Assembly: GCF_016863635.1 (NCBI RefSeq)
Contig: NZ_BOPG01000109.1
Location: 1-53,669, forward strand
Source: Virgisporangium aurantiacum
Lineage (GTDB): Bacteria; Actinomycetota; Actinomycetes; Mycobacteriales; Micromonosporaceae
Reading direction: 5' to 3'
DNA: 53,669 nucleotides
Of this stretch, positions 43,199 through 50,752 are shown one piece after another. The notes beneath the pieces are model-generated. The model was not told the DNA's origin, did not search any database, and saw nothing but the letters and a program-made list of their open reading frames with translations. Position numbers and translations under genes: made by a program. The stretch's first letter is position 1; each line of letters begins with the position of its first letter.

Positions 43199-44092
43199 CT
43201 ACACGCGGGACGGACCGAAGGCGTGACGGGTGAGAACCCTCACGCCTTTTCCGCTGCGGCTCAGCACGGCTCCGGGGAGCATGGTCGCGGCATGGAGGCG
43301 ACTCGACACGTACCGGCGGCTGGCCCTGGCGGCCCTGGGCCAGCCGTGGGCCGCCATCTGGTCGGCGGTCTCCACGAAGTACCGGCGTGCCTCGAGGAAC
43401 CGCACCCCGAGCTTCGCGTCGGACGACGAGACGCTCTCGGCGTGCCGGCGGTACTGGAAGCACAGCGTGTCGTCGACCAGCATCTGCTCGCCGGCCTGCA
43501 CCAGCTCGATGATCAGCGCCAGGTCCTGGATGACCCGCAGCTCCGGCCGGAACCGCACCGACTGCATCTTCTCGGTGCGCCAGCACAGCGACGGGAAGTA
43601 CAGCCAGTTGCCGCGCAGCAGGCTGACCGCCATCTCCTCGCCGCCCATGACGATCTGGCCGGTGAAGCGCGGCCGGTACATCTTCGACTTGGTCCGGTCG
43701 ACCAGCGTGTTCGTGATCTTGCCGTCGGCGTCGATGACCTCGACGCCCGGCTGGATGATCGCGACCTTCGGGTGGTCGGCGGCGAGCGCCTTCACGGTGG
43801 CGACGTAGTTCGGCAGCATCAGGTCGTCGGTGCCGAGCATCGTCATGTACTCGTGCTCGGCGAGGTCGGCGCACTTCTGGAAGTTCTTCGTGATCCCGAG
43901 GTTGTGGTCGTTGCGCATGTACCGGATGCGCTCGTCGCCGAGGCCCGCGAACCACTCGGGAACGCCGGGCTCCTGCCCGTCGTCGACGACCGTCAGCCGC
44001 CACTCGGGGTCGGACTGGGCGATCACGCTCCGCACGGCGGCCTGGAGAAGGCCGACGTCGCCGTAGTAGGGCAGCATGATGTCGAGGGTCAT
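43199..44092 (-). CDS. Glycosyltransferase family 2 (soluble)
   Basis: A 297-aa GT-A enzyme: MTLDIMLPYYGD, VVDDGQEPG, MRNDHNLG and the metal motif LGTDDLMLPNY, then QDLALIIELVQAGEQML. No membrane segment is evident, so it acts on a membrane acceptor from the cytoplasm. It probably extends the glycan. The ATG overlaps the stop of the upstream acyltransferase gene by four bases (ATGA), so the two are co-translated and may decorate the same unit. A rho-independent terminator for the convergent GT2 gene lies within its last 50 bases. Confidence 0.92.
   Translation of the reverse strand: MTLDIMLPYYGDVGLLQAAVRSVIAQSDPEWRLTVVDDGQEPGVPEWFAGLGDERIRYMRNDHNLGITKNFQKCADLAEHEYMTMLGTDDLMLPNYVATVKALAADHPKVAIIQPGVEVIDADGKITNTLVDRTKSKMYRPRFTGQIVMGGEEMAVSLLRGNWLYFPSLCWRTEKMQSVRFRPELRVIQDLALIIELVQAGEQMLVDDTLCFQYRRHAESVSSSDAKLGVRFLEARRYFVETADQMAAHGWPRAARASRRYVSSRLHAATMLPGAVLSRSGKGVRVLTRHAFGPSRV
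43218..43248 (+). terminator. Terminator hairpin inside the convergent glycosyltransferase gene
   Basis: On the plus strand an aaggcgtga stem (43218-43226) pairs with tcacgcctt (43240-43248). A further GGG/CCC pairing across one bulged C closes a TGAGAA loop, and a short T-run follows. It lies 27 bases after the stop of the 41977 gene and inside the coding sequence of the minus-strand gene. Confidence 0.7.
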
Positions 44093-45429
44093 GAGCGGGC
44101 GTGCTCCTCCGATGGGACGGTCGTGGCCGGTTCCGGTGCCGGCCCCGGTTCGGGCATGTCGTCGGGCCGGCTCCCGGCCGGGGCCGACGCGGTGTCGGGG
44201 GCGTCCGGCGCGGGGTCGACGCGGTCGGGGGCGCGGTCGGGTTCCTCCGGCGCGGGGTCGCGCCGGCGCGGCGTCCAGTTCTTGGCCGACATCGCGGGCT
44301 TTTCGACCAGATGCCACGAGGGGACGGCCAGCAGCACCGTGCCGGCCAGCGACAGCGCGATGTAGACGAGCGGACCCCACTTCGCGCCGCCGACCAGCGC
44401 GATCACCTGCTGCACGGGGAAGGCGTAGATGTAGATGCCGTACGAGTAGTCACGCTTGCGGCCGATGCCCTGGAACAGCGCCGGCAGCTTGCACGCCGTC
44501 CACATCAACAGGTAGATGTACGCCGGCAGGCCGATCACCAGGAACCCGCCGAACGCCGCCGACCCGAGGAACGCCACCCCGGCCCCGGCCGCGATCGCCG
44601 GGTGCATGGGTACGCGGTGCCGGTACAGGTGCAGGCACGCGCCGGCCAGGAACAGCAGGAACATCATGTGCATCGTGGCGATGTCGAGCGGGCCGATCAG
44701 CGGCAGCGGGCCGATCAGCCCGCTCGACCGCAGGTGCGTGTTGGTGGCCGGGAGCTGGCGGACGAAGTCGAGCGCGACCAGCGCGTACAGCCCCAGGGTG
44801 ACGACCACCACGAGGCGCGGCGCGGCGCGGAGCACCCCGGTCCAGGCGAACACGGCGACGATCACGTAACAGCTGAGCTCGTAGATCAGGCTCCACAGGG
44901 ACCCGTCGAAGGCCGCCGGCCCGCCGGTCATCTGCCCGTACGGCGTCGTCGCCAGCAGCCCGGCGATCCCGTACTGCTGCATGCCGGTGAAGAAGTTGTC
45001 GGTGACGTAGTCGAACGGGCCGACCGGGTGGTTCCAGAACCCGGCGAGGGTGTCGCGCTCGTACAGCGCCACCAGCGGCGCGATCACGAACGCGGTGACG
45101 ATCAGGCACACCCAGAACCCGGGGAAGATCCGCAGGAACCGGTGCCAGGCGTAGCGGGGGAGGCTGAACCGGATGCCGCTCGCGGTGATCAGGAACCCCG
45201 ACAGGACGAAGAACCCGTAGACGCCGATGCCGCCCAGTTCGACCTGGTTGCGGGTCCACGAATGGCCGTAGTTGGAACCGCCGTAGCCCAGCGGCGCCGC
45301 GTGGGCCACCAGGACGGAGGTCGCCAGCACCAGGCGCAGGAAGCCGATGCTGTTGGCCCGTGGCGAGAACTCGTCGGCGAGGGTACGGGTCGGCCCCCAT
45401 TTCTTCGGGATCCGCACGCGCTCCTCCAT
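44089..45429 (-). CDS. Acyltransferase family 3 membrane protein
   Basis: A 446-aa protein with about ten hydrophobic helices. The start NSIGFLRLVLATSVLVAHAAPLGYGG has the family His, and VYGFFVLSGFLITAS and RYAWHRFLRIFPGFWVCL are hallmark segments of AT3/OafB-type enzymes. These move acyl groups from the cytoplasm to sugars on the outside. The last 75 residues after VEKPAMSAKNW are a Pro/Asp/Glu/Ala-rich cytoplasmic tail. It is the first gene of a two-gene minus-strand operon with the GT2 gene. An O-acetylated or similarly acylated glycan is implied. Confidence 0.93.
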   Translation of the reverse strand: MEERVRIPKKWGPTRTLADEFSPRANSIGFLRLVLATSVLVAHAAPLGYGGSNYGHSWTRNQVELGGIGVYGFFVLSGFLITASGIRFSLPRYAWHRFLRIFPGFWVCLIVTAFVIAPLVALYERDTLAGFWNHPVGPFDYVTDNFFTGMQQYGIAGLLATTPYGQMTGGPAAFDGSLWSLIYELSCYVIVAVFAWTGVLRAAPRLVVVVTLGLYALVALDFVRQLPATNTHLRSSGLIGPLPLIGPLDIATMHMMFLLFLAGACLHLYRHRVPMHPAIAAGAGVAFLGSAAFGGFLVIGLPAYIYLLMWTACKLPALFQGIGRKRDYSYGIYIYAFPVQQVIALVGGAKWGPLVYIALSLAGTVLLAVPSWHLVEKPAMSAKNWTPRRRDPAPEEPDRAPDRVDPAPDAPDTASAPAGSRPDDMPEPGPAPEPATTVPSEEHARS

Positions 45430-45593
45430 CTACCACCCCCGGCAACCCCGGCAGCATAGGCGACCGGCGTCACGGTGCGCTATCCGTCGGTCATGGGCGA
45501 GAGGCCGTTTCATCGGACCCGGGAGGGACCATTAGGCTCATCACACCGTTCCATCGACGGACCGTGGTCGAAAGGACCTTGGCAGGCCATCCC

Positions 45594-45995
45594 ATGACCA
45601 AGCTCAACATATTCACCGCGATTATCGGTCTGGTGCTCCTCGTCGTCTTCTTCGAGCTGCTGCGCAGGCGCCAGCTCCGGGAGAAGTACGCCGTGCTGTG
45701 GATCATCGTCGCCCTCGGTGTGGTGCCGTTGGCGATCTTCCCCAGCGGCCTCGACTGGGTCACCCGGCAGATCGGCGTCAAGTCGGGCGCCAGCCTCGTC
45801 CTGTTCCTCGGCCTCGTGCTGCTGTTGCTCATCTGCACGCACCTGAGCTGGGAGGTCAGCCAGCTCGAGGAGGAGACCCGCACCCTCGCCGAGGAGATCG
45901 CGCTGATCCGCACCCAGCTCGAGGAGCGCTCGGTGATACCGGAGCGCGACGCGCCGGCCACGGAGATCGGCCCGAAGGCGGCCGGCGATGACTGA
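45594..45995 (+). CDS. DUF2304-family small membrane protein
   Basis: A 133-aa protein with three hydrophobic segments (about residues 5-22, 32-50 and 66-84) and an amphipathic acidic tail (VSQLEEETRTLAEEIALIRTQLEER) that may form a coiled coil. The motif FFELLRRRQLREKYAVLWI is typical of DUF2304 proteins, found next to GT2 genes in surface-glycan loci. The function is unknown; it may anchor or regulate the GT2 partner. It overlaps the next gene by eight bases, showing close coupling. A -10-like TAGGCT lies at 45533-45538. Confidence 0.88.
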   Translation: MTKLNIFTAIIGLVLLVVFFELLRRRQLREKYAVLWIIVALGVVPLAIFPSGLDWVTRQIGVKSGASLVLFLGLVLLLLICTHLSWEVSQLEEETRTLAEEIALIRTQLEERSVIPERDAPATEIGPKAAGDD

Positions 45996-46683
45996 TCAAC
46001 GGGTCCTCATCATCGTTCCGGCGATGAACGAGGAGGAGTCGATCGGCAAGGTCATCGCCGAGGTGCGGTCGGAACTGCCGTTCGTCGACATCCTCGTGGT
46101 CAACGACGGCTCCACCGACGGCACGGCGGCGGTCGCCGCGGGTGCCGGCGCGATCGTCACCAGCCTGCCGTACAACCTCGGCGTCGGCGGTGCGATGCGC
46201 CTCGGCTACCGGTACGCCGACCGCAACGGCTACGACGTCGCCATCCAGATCGACGCCGACGGCCAGCACGACCCGCGCTACGTCCCGATGATGCTGAAAG
46301 CGCTGGAGTCGGCCGACCTGGTGATCGGCGCCCGCTACGCCGGCGAGGGCGACTACGCCATCAAGGGCCCCCGGCACTGGGCGGCGAAGGTGCTGTCGGT
46401 GGTGCTCAGCCGGGTCGCGAAGACGAAACTCACCGACACCACGTCGGGCTTCCGGGCGAGCAACCGCACGCTCATCGAGCGGTTCGCGCGCTGGTATCCG
46501 GTCGAGTACCTCGGCGACACCATCGAGATGCTGGTGCGGGCGGCCCGGTCCGGGCACGTGGTGCGGCAGGTGCCGGTCGCGATGCGCCAGCGGCAGGGCG
46601 GCACCGCCACGTCGCCGTGGAAGGCGACCGTCTACCTGTTCCGGGCGATGATCACGCTCCTGCTGGCGTTCGTACGCCGGTGA
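45988..46683 (+). CDS. Glycosyltransferase family 2, DPM1-like
   Basis: A 231-aa enzyme with IIVPAMNEEESIGKVI, VVNDGSTDGT, the metal motif IDADGQHDP and DTTSGFRASNR, close to polyprenol-phosphate mannose/glucose synthases. It lacks membrane helices except perhaps the hydrophobic C-terminus (FRAMITLLLAFVRR), so the DUF2304 partner may recruit it to the membrane. It overlaps DUF2304 by eight bases and the flippase gene by four (GTGA), giving a tight three-gene operon. Confidence 0.93.
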   Translation: MTDQRVLIIVPAMNEEESIGKVIAEVRSELPFVDILVVNDGSTDGTAAVAAGAGAIVTSLPYNLGVGGAMRLGYRYADRNGYDVAIQIDADGQHDPRYVPMMLKALESADLVIGARYAGEGDYAIKGPRHWAAKVLSVVLSRVAKTKLTDTTSGFRASNRTLIERFARWYPVEYLGDTIEMLVRAARSGHVVRQVPVAMRQRQGGTATSPWKATVYLFRAMITLLLAFVRR

Positions 46684-47990
46684 GGCGCCTGCTCAGTGCG
46701 GTGCCCAAGGGCACCCTGGTCGTCGGCGGCGGCCTCGCCGTGCTCGGGCTGGCGTCGTTCCTGCACCTCATGGCGGCCGGGCACAGCCTCGACGACGCGC
46801 AGTCCTCGTCGGTGTCGGTGCTGTGGTCGATCGTGTTCTCGATCGGCATCGGCCTGTTCATGCCGGTGGAGCAGGAGGTGGCGCGGCTCGTCGCGGTCCG
46901 GTCCGTCTCCGGTGACGGCGTGCGCCCGGTCCTGCGTACCGCGGCGCTGCTCACCGGCGCGGTGCTCGCGACCGTCCTCGTGCTGCTGGCGGTGTTCGCC
47001 GGCCCGATGGCCGACAACCTGTTCGACGGCGACCGCGGCATGGTGCTCGCCCTCGGCGGCGCCTTCACCGGCCTCGCCGCCGAGCACCTGACCCGCGGCG
47101 TCCTGTCCGGGCTGGGCCGGTTCGGCTGGTACGGCACCCAACTCGCCGTCGACGGCGGCCTGCGGATCGTCATCGCCGGTGCGCTGTGGCTCGCCGGCGT
47201 GCAGTCACCGGTCGCGTTCGCGCTGGTCCTGGCGTTCGCACCGGCCGCGGCCGTGCTGCTGACCCTGCCGCCGGTGCTGCGCGGCCTGCGCCCGGGCGGC
47301 CGCGTCACGATGGCGACGCTGTGCGCGGGGCTGTTCCTCCTGGTGGCGTCGAGCCTGCTCGCGCAGGTGGTGGCGAACGTCGGCGTGATCAACGTTCAGC
47401 TGCTCGCCACCCACGCGGAGGAGGGCATCGCCGCCGCCCTGTTGGCGGCGCTGATCCTGGCCCGGATCCCGCTGTTCGTGTTCGCGTCGCTGCAGGCGTC
47501 GCTGCTGCCGGCCCTGACCCGGTCGATCGCCTCCGGCGACCTGGCCGGCTACCGGCACCAGCTGGTGCGCGCCCTCGGCGTGGTCGGCCTCCTCGGTCTG
47601 GCCGGCGCCGCGCCGGCGGTGATACTCGGCCCGTGGCTGGCCGAGCTGATGTTCGACGCCGGCGCCGGCGTCCTCACCCGCGTCGACTTCGTGTGGCTGA
47701 CGTTCGGCGTGCTGGCGTACATGTTCGCCACCGTGCTCGGCCAGGCCGTGGTCGCCCGCGGCTGGCACGCGGGGCAGGCGGTGGGCTGGCTGATCGGCAC
47801 GCTCGTGCTGATCGCGGTGACGCTCGGCCCCGGCGACCTCCGGCTGCGCGTCGAACTGGCGTTCGCGATCGGCTCGCTGGCCGTGATCCCGGTGGTCCTC
47901 CCGTTCGCCTGGCGTAAGGGCAGCCAGGCACCGCCCACCCCGGTCCTCGACCCCACCCCGACCCTGACGGCCGGCCGCCCCGCCGACTGA
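46680..47990 (+). CDS. MOP-superfamily flippase-like membrane protein (putative Wzx-type exporter)
   Basis: A 436-aa protein with about 12 hydrophobic helices. It begins MRRLLSAVPKGTLVVGGGLAVLG, has the early segment IGIGLFMPVEQEVARL as in MATE/Wzx-like proteins, and the central LPALTRSIASGDLAGYRHQLVRALG typical of polysaccharide flippases. It probably flips lipid-linked repeat units across the membrane. The GTG start overlaps the preceding GT2 stop by four bases. This is the only Wzx-type candidate in the window. Confidence 0.82.
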   Translation: MRRLLSAVPKGTLVVGGGLAVLGLASFLHLMAAGHSLDDAQSSSVSVLWSIVFSIGIGLFMPVEQEVARLVAVRSVSGDGVRPVLRTAALLTGAVLATVLVLLAVFAGPMADNLFDGDRGMVLALGGAFTGLAAEHLTRGVLSGLGRFGWYGTQLAVDGGLRIVIAGALWLAGVQSPVAFALVLAFAPAAAVLLTLPPVLRGLRPGGRVTMATLCAGLFLLVASSLLAQVVANVGVINVQLLATHAEEGIAAALLAALILARIPLFVFASLQASLLPALTRSIASGDLAGYRHQLVRALGVVGLLGLAGAAPAVILGPWLAELMFDAGAGVLTRVDFVWLTFGVLAYMFATVLGQAVVARGWHAGQAVGWLIGTLVLIAVTLGPGDLRLRVELAFAIGSLAVIPVVLPFAWRKGSQAPPTPVLDPTPTLTAGRPAD

Positions 47991-48009
47991 CCGCCTCGAG
48001 GGGAGGGGG

Positions 48010-48858
48010 TTACGTCAGGGTGCCGGTGGCCAGGGCTTCCTTGAGCTGGGACTGCCAGTCGGGTTGGGGGGAGACGCCGGCCAGGGTCCAGTTGTCGTGG
48101 GCCAGCACGCTGTAGCTCGGCCGTGGCGCGGGGCGGACGAAGCGGTCGGACGTGGTGGGGCGGACCCGCTCGGGGTCGAGGCCGACCGTGGCGAACGTGG
48201 CCCGCGCGAGGTCGAACCAGGACGCGACGCCCGTCGCCGTGCCGTGGTAGACGCCCGGCGGGGCCGCGCCGGCGACCGCCCGGCCGCCGAGTTCGACCAG
48301 CTGGGCGGCCAGGACGCGGGCCCACGTGGGCTGGCCGACCTGGTCGGTCACCACGTCGACGGTGTCGCGGGTGGCGGCCAGGGTCAGCATCGTCGCCACG
48401 AAGTTCCTGCCGTGGGCGCCGTACAACCAGGCGGTGCGGACCACGTAACCGCCGGCCGCGAGCGCGGCCCGCTCGCCGACCAGCTTGCTCCGCCCGTACG
48501 CGTTGATCGGCGCGGTCGGCGCGTCCTCGGCGTAGGGGGTGGTGCCGTGGCCGTCGAAGACGTAGTCGGTGGAGAGCTGGATCAGACGGGCACCGGCGTC
48601 GGCGCAGGCCGTGGCGAGCAGCGCTACCGCGTCACCGTTCACCGCCGTCGCGGCGGCCTCGTGCGCCTCGGCGCCGTCCACGTCCGTCCAGGCCGCGGTG
48701 TTGACGACCACGTCATGGTCCGCGACGGCCGCGACCACCGCGGACCTGTCCGTGATGTCGAGGTCGGCGCGCGACAAAGCGGTGACGGACGAACCGAGCA
48801 GCGCGACCACCTCGCGGCCGAGCATCCCGCCCGCGCCGGTCACCAACCACCGCGTCAC
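48010..48858 (-). CDS. rfbD: dTDP-4-dehydrorhamnose reductase
   Basis: A 282-aa SDR enzyme that makes the last step of dTDP-L-rhamnose synthesis with NAD(P)H. It has MTRWLVTGAGGMLG, VNTAAWTDVDGAE, LSTDYVFDGHG, the catalytic YGRSK (Tyr-x3-Lys) and VVRTAWLYG. The GTG start overlaps the rfbB stop by four bases (GTGA), so the two are co-translated. Also called rmlD. Confidence 0.95.
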   Translation of the reverse strand: MTRWLVTGAGGMLGREVVALLGSSVTALSRADLDITDRSAVVAAVADHDVVVNTAAWTDVDGAEAHEAAATAVNGDAVALLATACADAGARLIQLSTDYVFDGHGTTPYAEDAPTAPINAYGRSKLVGERAALAAGGYVVRTAWLYGAHGRNFVATMLTLAATRDTVDVVTDQVGQPTWARVLAAQLVELGGRAVAGAAPPGVYHGTATGVASWFDLARATFATVGLDPERVRPTTSDRFVRPAPRPSYSVLAHDNWTLAGVSPQPDWQSQLKEALATGTLT

Positions 48859-49817
48859 GAATTGGCCTTCAGGGGTTCCCACCAGGCCCGGTTGTCGCGG
48901 TACCAGGCGACCGTCTCCGCGATGCCGCGCTCGAACGGGACCGCCGGCTCGTAGCCGAGCTCGCTGCGGATCTTCTCGATGCTGAGCGAGTATCGGCGGT
49001 CGTGGCCCTTGCGGTCCTCGACCGGTGTCACGAACGACCAGTCGCGGCCGCAGGCCTCCAGGAGCCGCTCGGTGAGCTCCTTGTTGGTCAGTTCGAGCCC
49101 GCCGCCGATGTGGTAGACCTCGCCGGAGCGGCCCTTCTCCAGAGCGAGCTGGATGCCGGCGCAGTGGTCGGCGACGTGCAGCCAGTCGCGGATGTTGCCG
49201 CCGTCGCCGTAGAGCGGCACCTTCTTCCCGTCGAGAAGATTGGTGACGAACAGCGGGATGACCTTCTCCGGGAACTGGTACGGACCGTAGTTGTTCGAGC
49301 AGCGGGTGACCACCACGTCGAGCTTGTGGGTGCGGTGGTAGGCCAGCGCGAGGAGGTCGGAACCGGCCTTGCTGGCCGAGTACGGCGAGTTCGGGGCCAG
49401 CGGCCAGTCCTCGGTCCAGGAGCCCTCGGCGATCGAGCCGTAGACCTCGTCGGTCGAGACGTGCAGGAAGCGGCCGACACCGGCGCGCAGCGCCTCGTCG
49501 AGCAGGCGCTGGGTGCCGAGCACGTTGGTGACCACGAACGGCTCCGCGCCGTCGATCGAGCGGTCGACGTGCGACTCGGCGGCGAAGTGCACCACCGCGT
49601 CGTGGCCCTTCATCACGTCGGCGACCGTGTCGCGGTCGACGATGTCGCCCTCGACGAACGAGAAGCCGGGGTGACCGGCGACCGGCGCCAGGTTCTCCCG
49701 GTTGCCGGAGTACGTGAGCTTGTCGAGCACCGTCACGCTGGCGTCCGCCGAGGTGAGGAGGGCGCGGACGTACTGCGAGCCGATGAAACCGGCACCACCG
49801 GTAACCAGAACCTTCAC
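48855..49817 (-). CDS. rfbB: dTDP-glucose 4,6-dehydratase
   Basis: A 320-aa extended SDR enzyme that converts dTDP-glucose to the 4-keto-6-deoxy sugar. It has the Rossmann motif GGAGFIGSQYV, AAESHVDRS, the catalytic STDEVYG and YSASKAGSD (Tyr-x3-Lys), then TRCSNNYGPYQFPEK, all diagnostic of RmlB. GTG start at 49817. It is the first gene of the minus-strand rfbB-rfbD operon, divergent from rfbA, with 68 bases between the starts. Confidence 0.96.
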   Translation of the reverse strand: MKVLVTGGAGFIGSQYVRALLTSADASVTVLDKLTYSGNRENLAPVAGHPGFSFVEGDIVDRDTVADVMKGHDAVVHFAAESHVDRSIDGAEPFVVTNVLGTQRLLDEALRAGVGRFLHVSTDEVYGSIAEGSWTEDWPLAPNSPYSASKAGSDLLALAYHRTHKLDVVVTRCSNNYGPYQFPEKVIPLFVTNLLDGKKVPLYGDGGNIRDWLHVADHCAGIQLALEKGRSGEVYHIGGGLELTNKELTERLLEACGRDWSFVTPVEDRKGHDRRYSLSIEKIRSELGYEPAVPFERGIAETVAWYRDNRAWWEPLKANS

Positions 49818-49872
49818 GGGGACGCAATCTACCGGATCGGTCCGGGGGCGATCCGGAGAGGATCACCGTCTG

Positions 49873-49878
49873 TAGGGT
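49873..49878 (+). promoter_or_regulatory. Putative -10 element for a leaderless rfbA transcript
   Basis: TAGGGT ends seven bases before the rfbA ATG. The pafA gene has the same TAGGGT six bases before its ATG. No Shine-Dalgarno sequence is visible in either, so leaderless transcripts are likely. Confidence 0.45.
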
Positions 49879-49885
49879 GTTCGGA

Positions 49886-50752
49886 ATGCGCGCTGTCCTC
49901 CTCGCCGGCGGTACCGGATCCCGCCTGTGGCCGATCACGCAGGCCGTGTCCAAGCAGCTCATGCCCGTCTACGACAAGCCGATGGTCTACTACCCGCTGT
50001 CGGTGCTCGTGATGGCCGGCATCCGGGAGATCCTCGTGATCACCACACCGGGCGACCAGGAGCAGTTCCGTCGGCTGCTCGGCGACGGCTCGCAGTGGGG
50101 CCTGCGGCTGGAGTACGCGGTACAGGAGAAACCGGCCGGTATCGCCCAGGCGCTGCTCATCGCGGGCGACTTCATCGACGGCGAGACGATCGCGCTGATC
50201 CTGGGCGACAACATCTTCTACGGGACGGGTCTGGGCCGCCAGCTCAGCGAGCACACCGACGTGGTGGGCGGCCGCATCTTCGCCTACCAGGTGGCGAACC
50301 CGAGCGAGTACGGCGTCGTCGAGTTCGACCCGGACGGCAAGGTCGTCTCCATCGAGGAGAAGCCGGTCAAGCCGAAGTCGCGGTACGCGGTTCCCGGGCT
50401 GTACTTCTACGACAACGCGGCCGTCGAGATCGCCGCGAAGCTCACCCCGAGCGCCCGCGGCGAACTGGAGATCACCGCGGTCAACGAGGAGTACCTGCGC
50501 CGGGGCGAACTGCACGTCACCGTGCTCGACCGGGGCACGGCATGGCTCGACACCGGTACGTTCGACTCGATGGTGGCCGCGGCGGAGTTCGTGCGCGTCA
50601 TCGAGCAGCGGCAGGACTACAAGATCGGCTGTGTCGAGGAGGCCGCCTGGCGGGCGGGCCTGATCACCGACGCGCAGCTGCGTGACCTGGCCCAGCCCCT
50701 CACCAAGAGCGGATACGGCGACTATCTGCTACGTCTGCTCGACCTCGGCTGA
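49886..50752 (+). CDS. rfbA: Glucose-1-phosphate thymidylyltransferase
   Basis: A 288-aa enzyme joining glucose-1-phosphate to dTTP, the first step to dTDP-rhamnose. It has the nucleotide-binding MRAVLLAGGTGSRLWPIT, KQLMPVYDKPMVYYPLS, LGDNIFYG, EYGVVEFD, EEKPVKPKS and RGTAWLDTGT, all hallmarks of RmlA. The ATG at 49886 is chosen over a GTG three codons earlier because the family begins MRAVLLAGG. It overlaps the convergent DUF2142 gene by 24 bases. Confidence 0.96.
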   Translation: MRAVLLAGGTGSRLWPITQAVSKQLMPVYDKPMVYYPLSVLVMAGIREILVITTPGDQEQFRRLLGDGSQWGLRLEYAVQEKPAGIAQALLIAGDFIDGETIALILGDNIFYGTGLGRQLSEHTDVVGGRIFAYQVANPSEYGVVEFDPDGKVVSIEEKPVKPKSRYAVPGLYFYDNAAVEIAAKLTPSARGELEITAVNEEYLRRGELHVTVLDRGTAWLDTGTFDSMVAAAEFVRVIEQRQDYKIGCVEEAAWRAGLITDAQLRDLAQPLTKSGYGDYLLRLLDLG

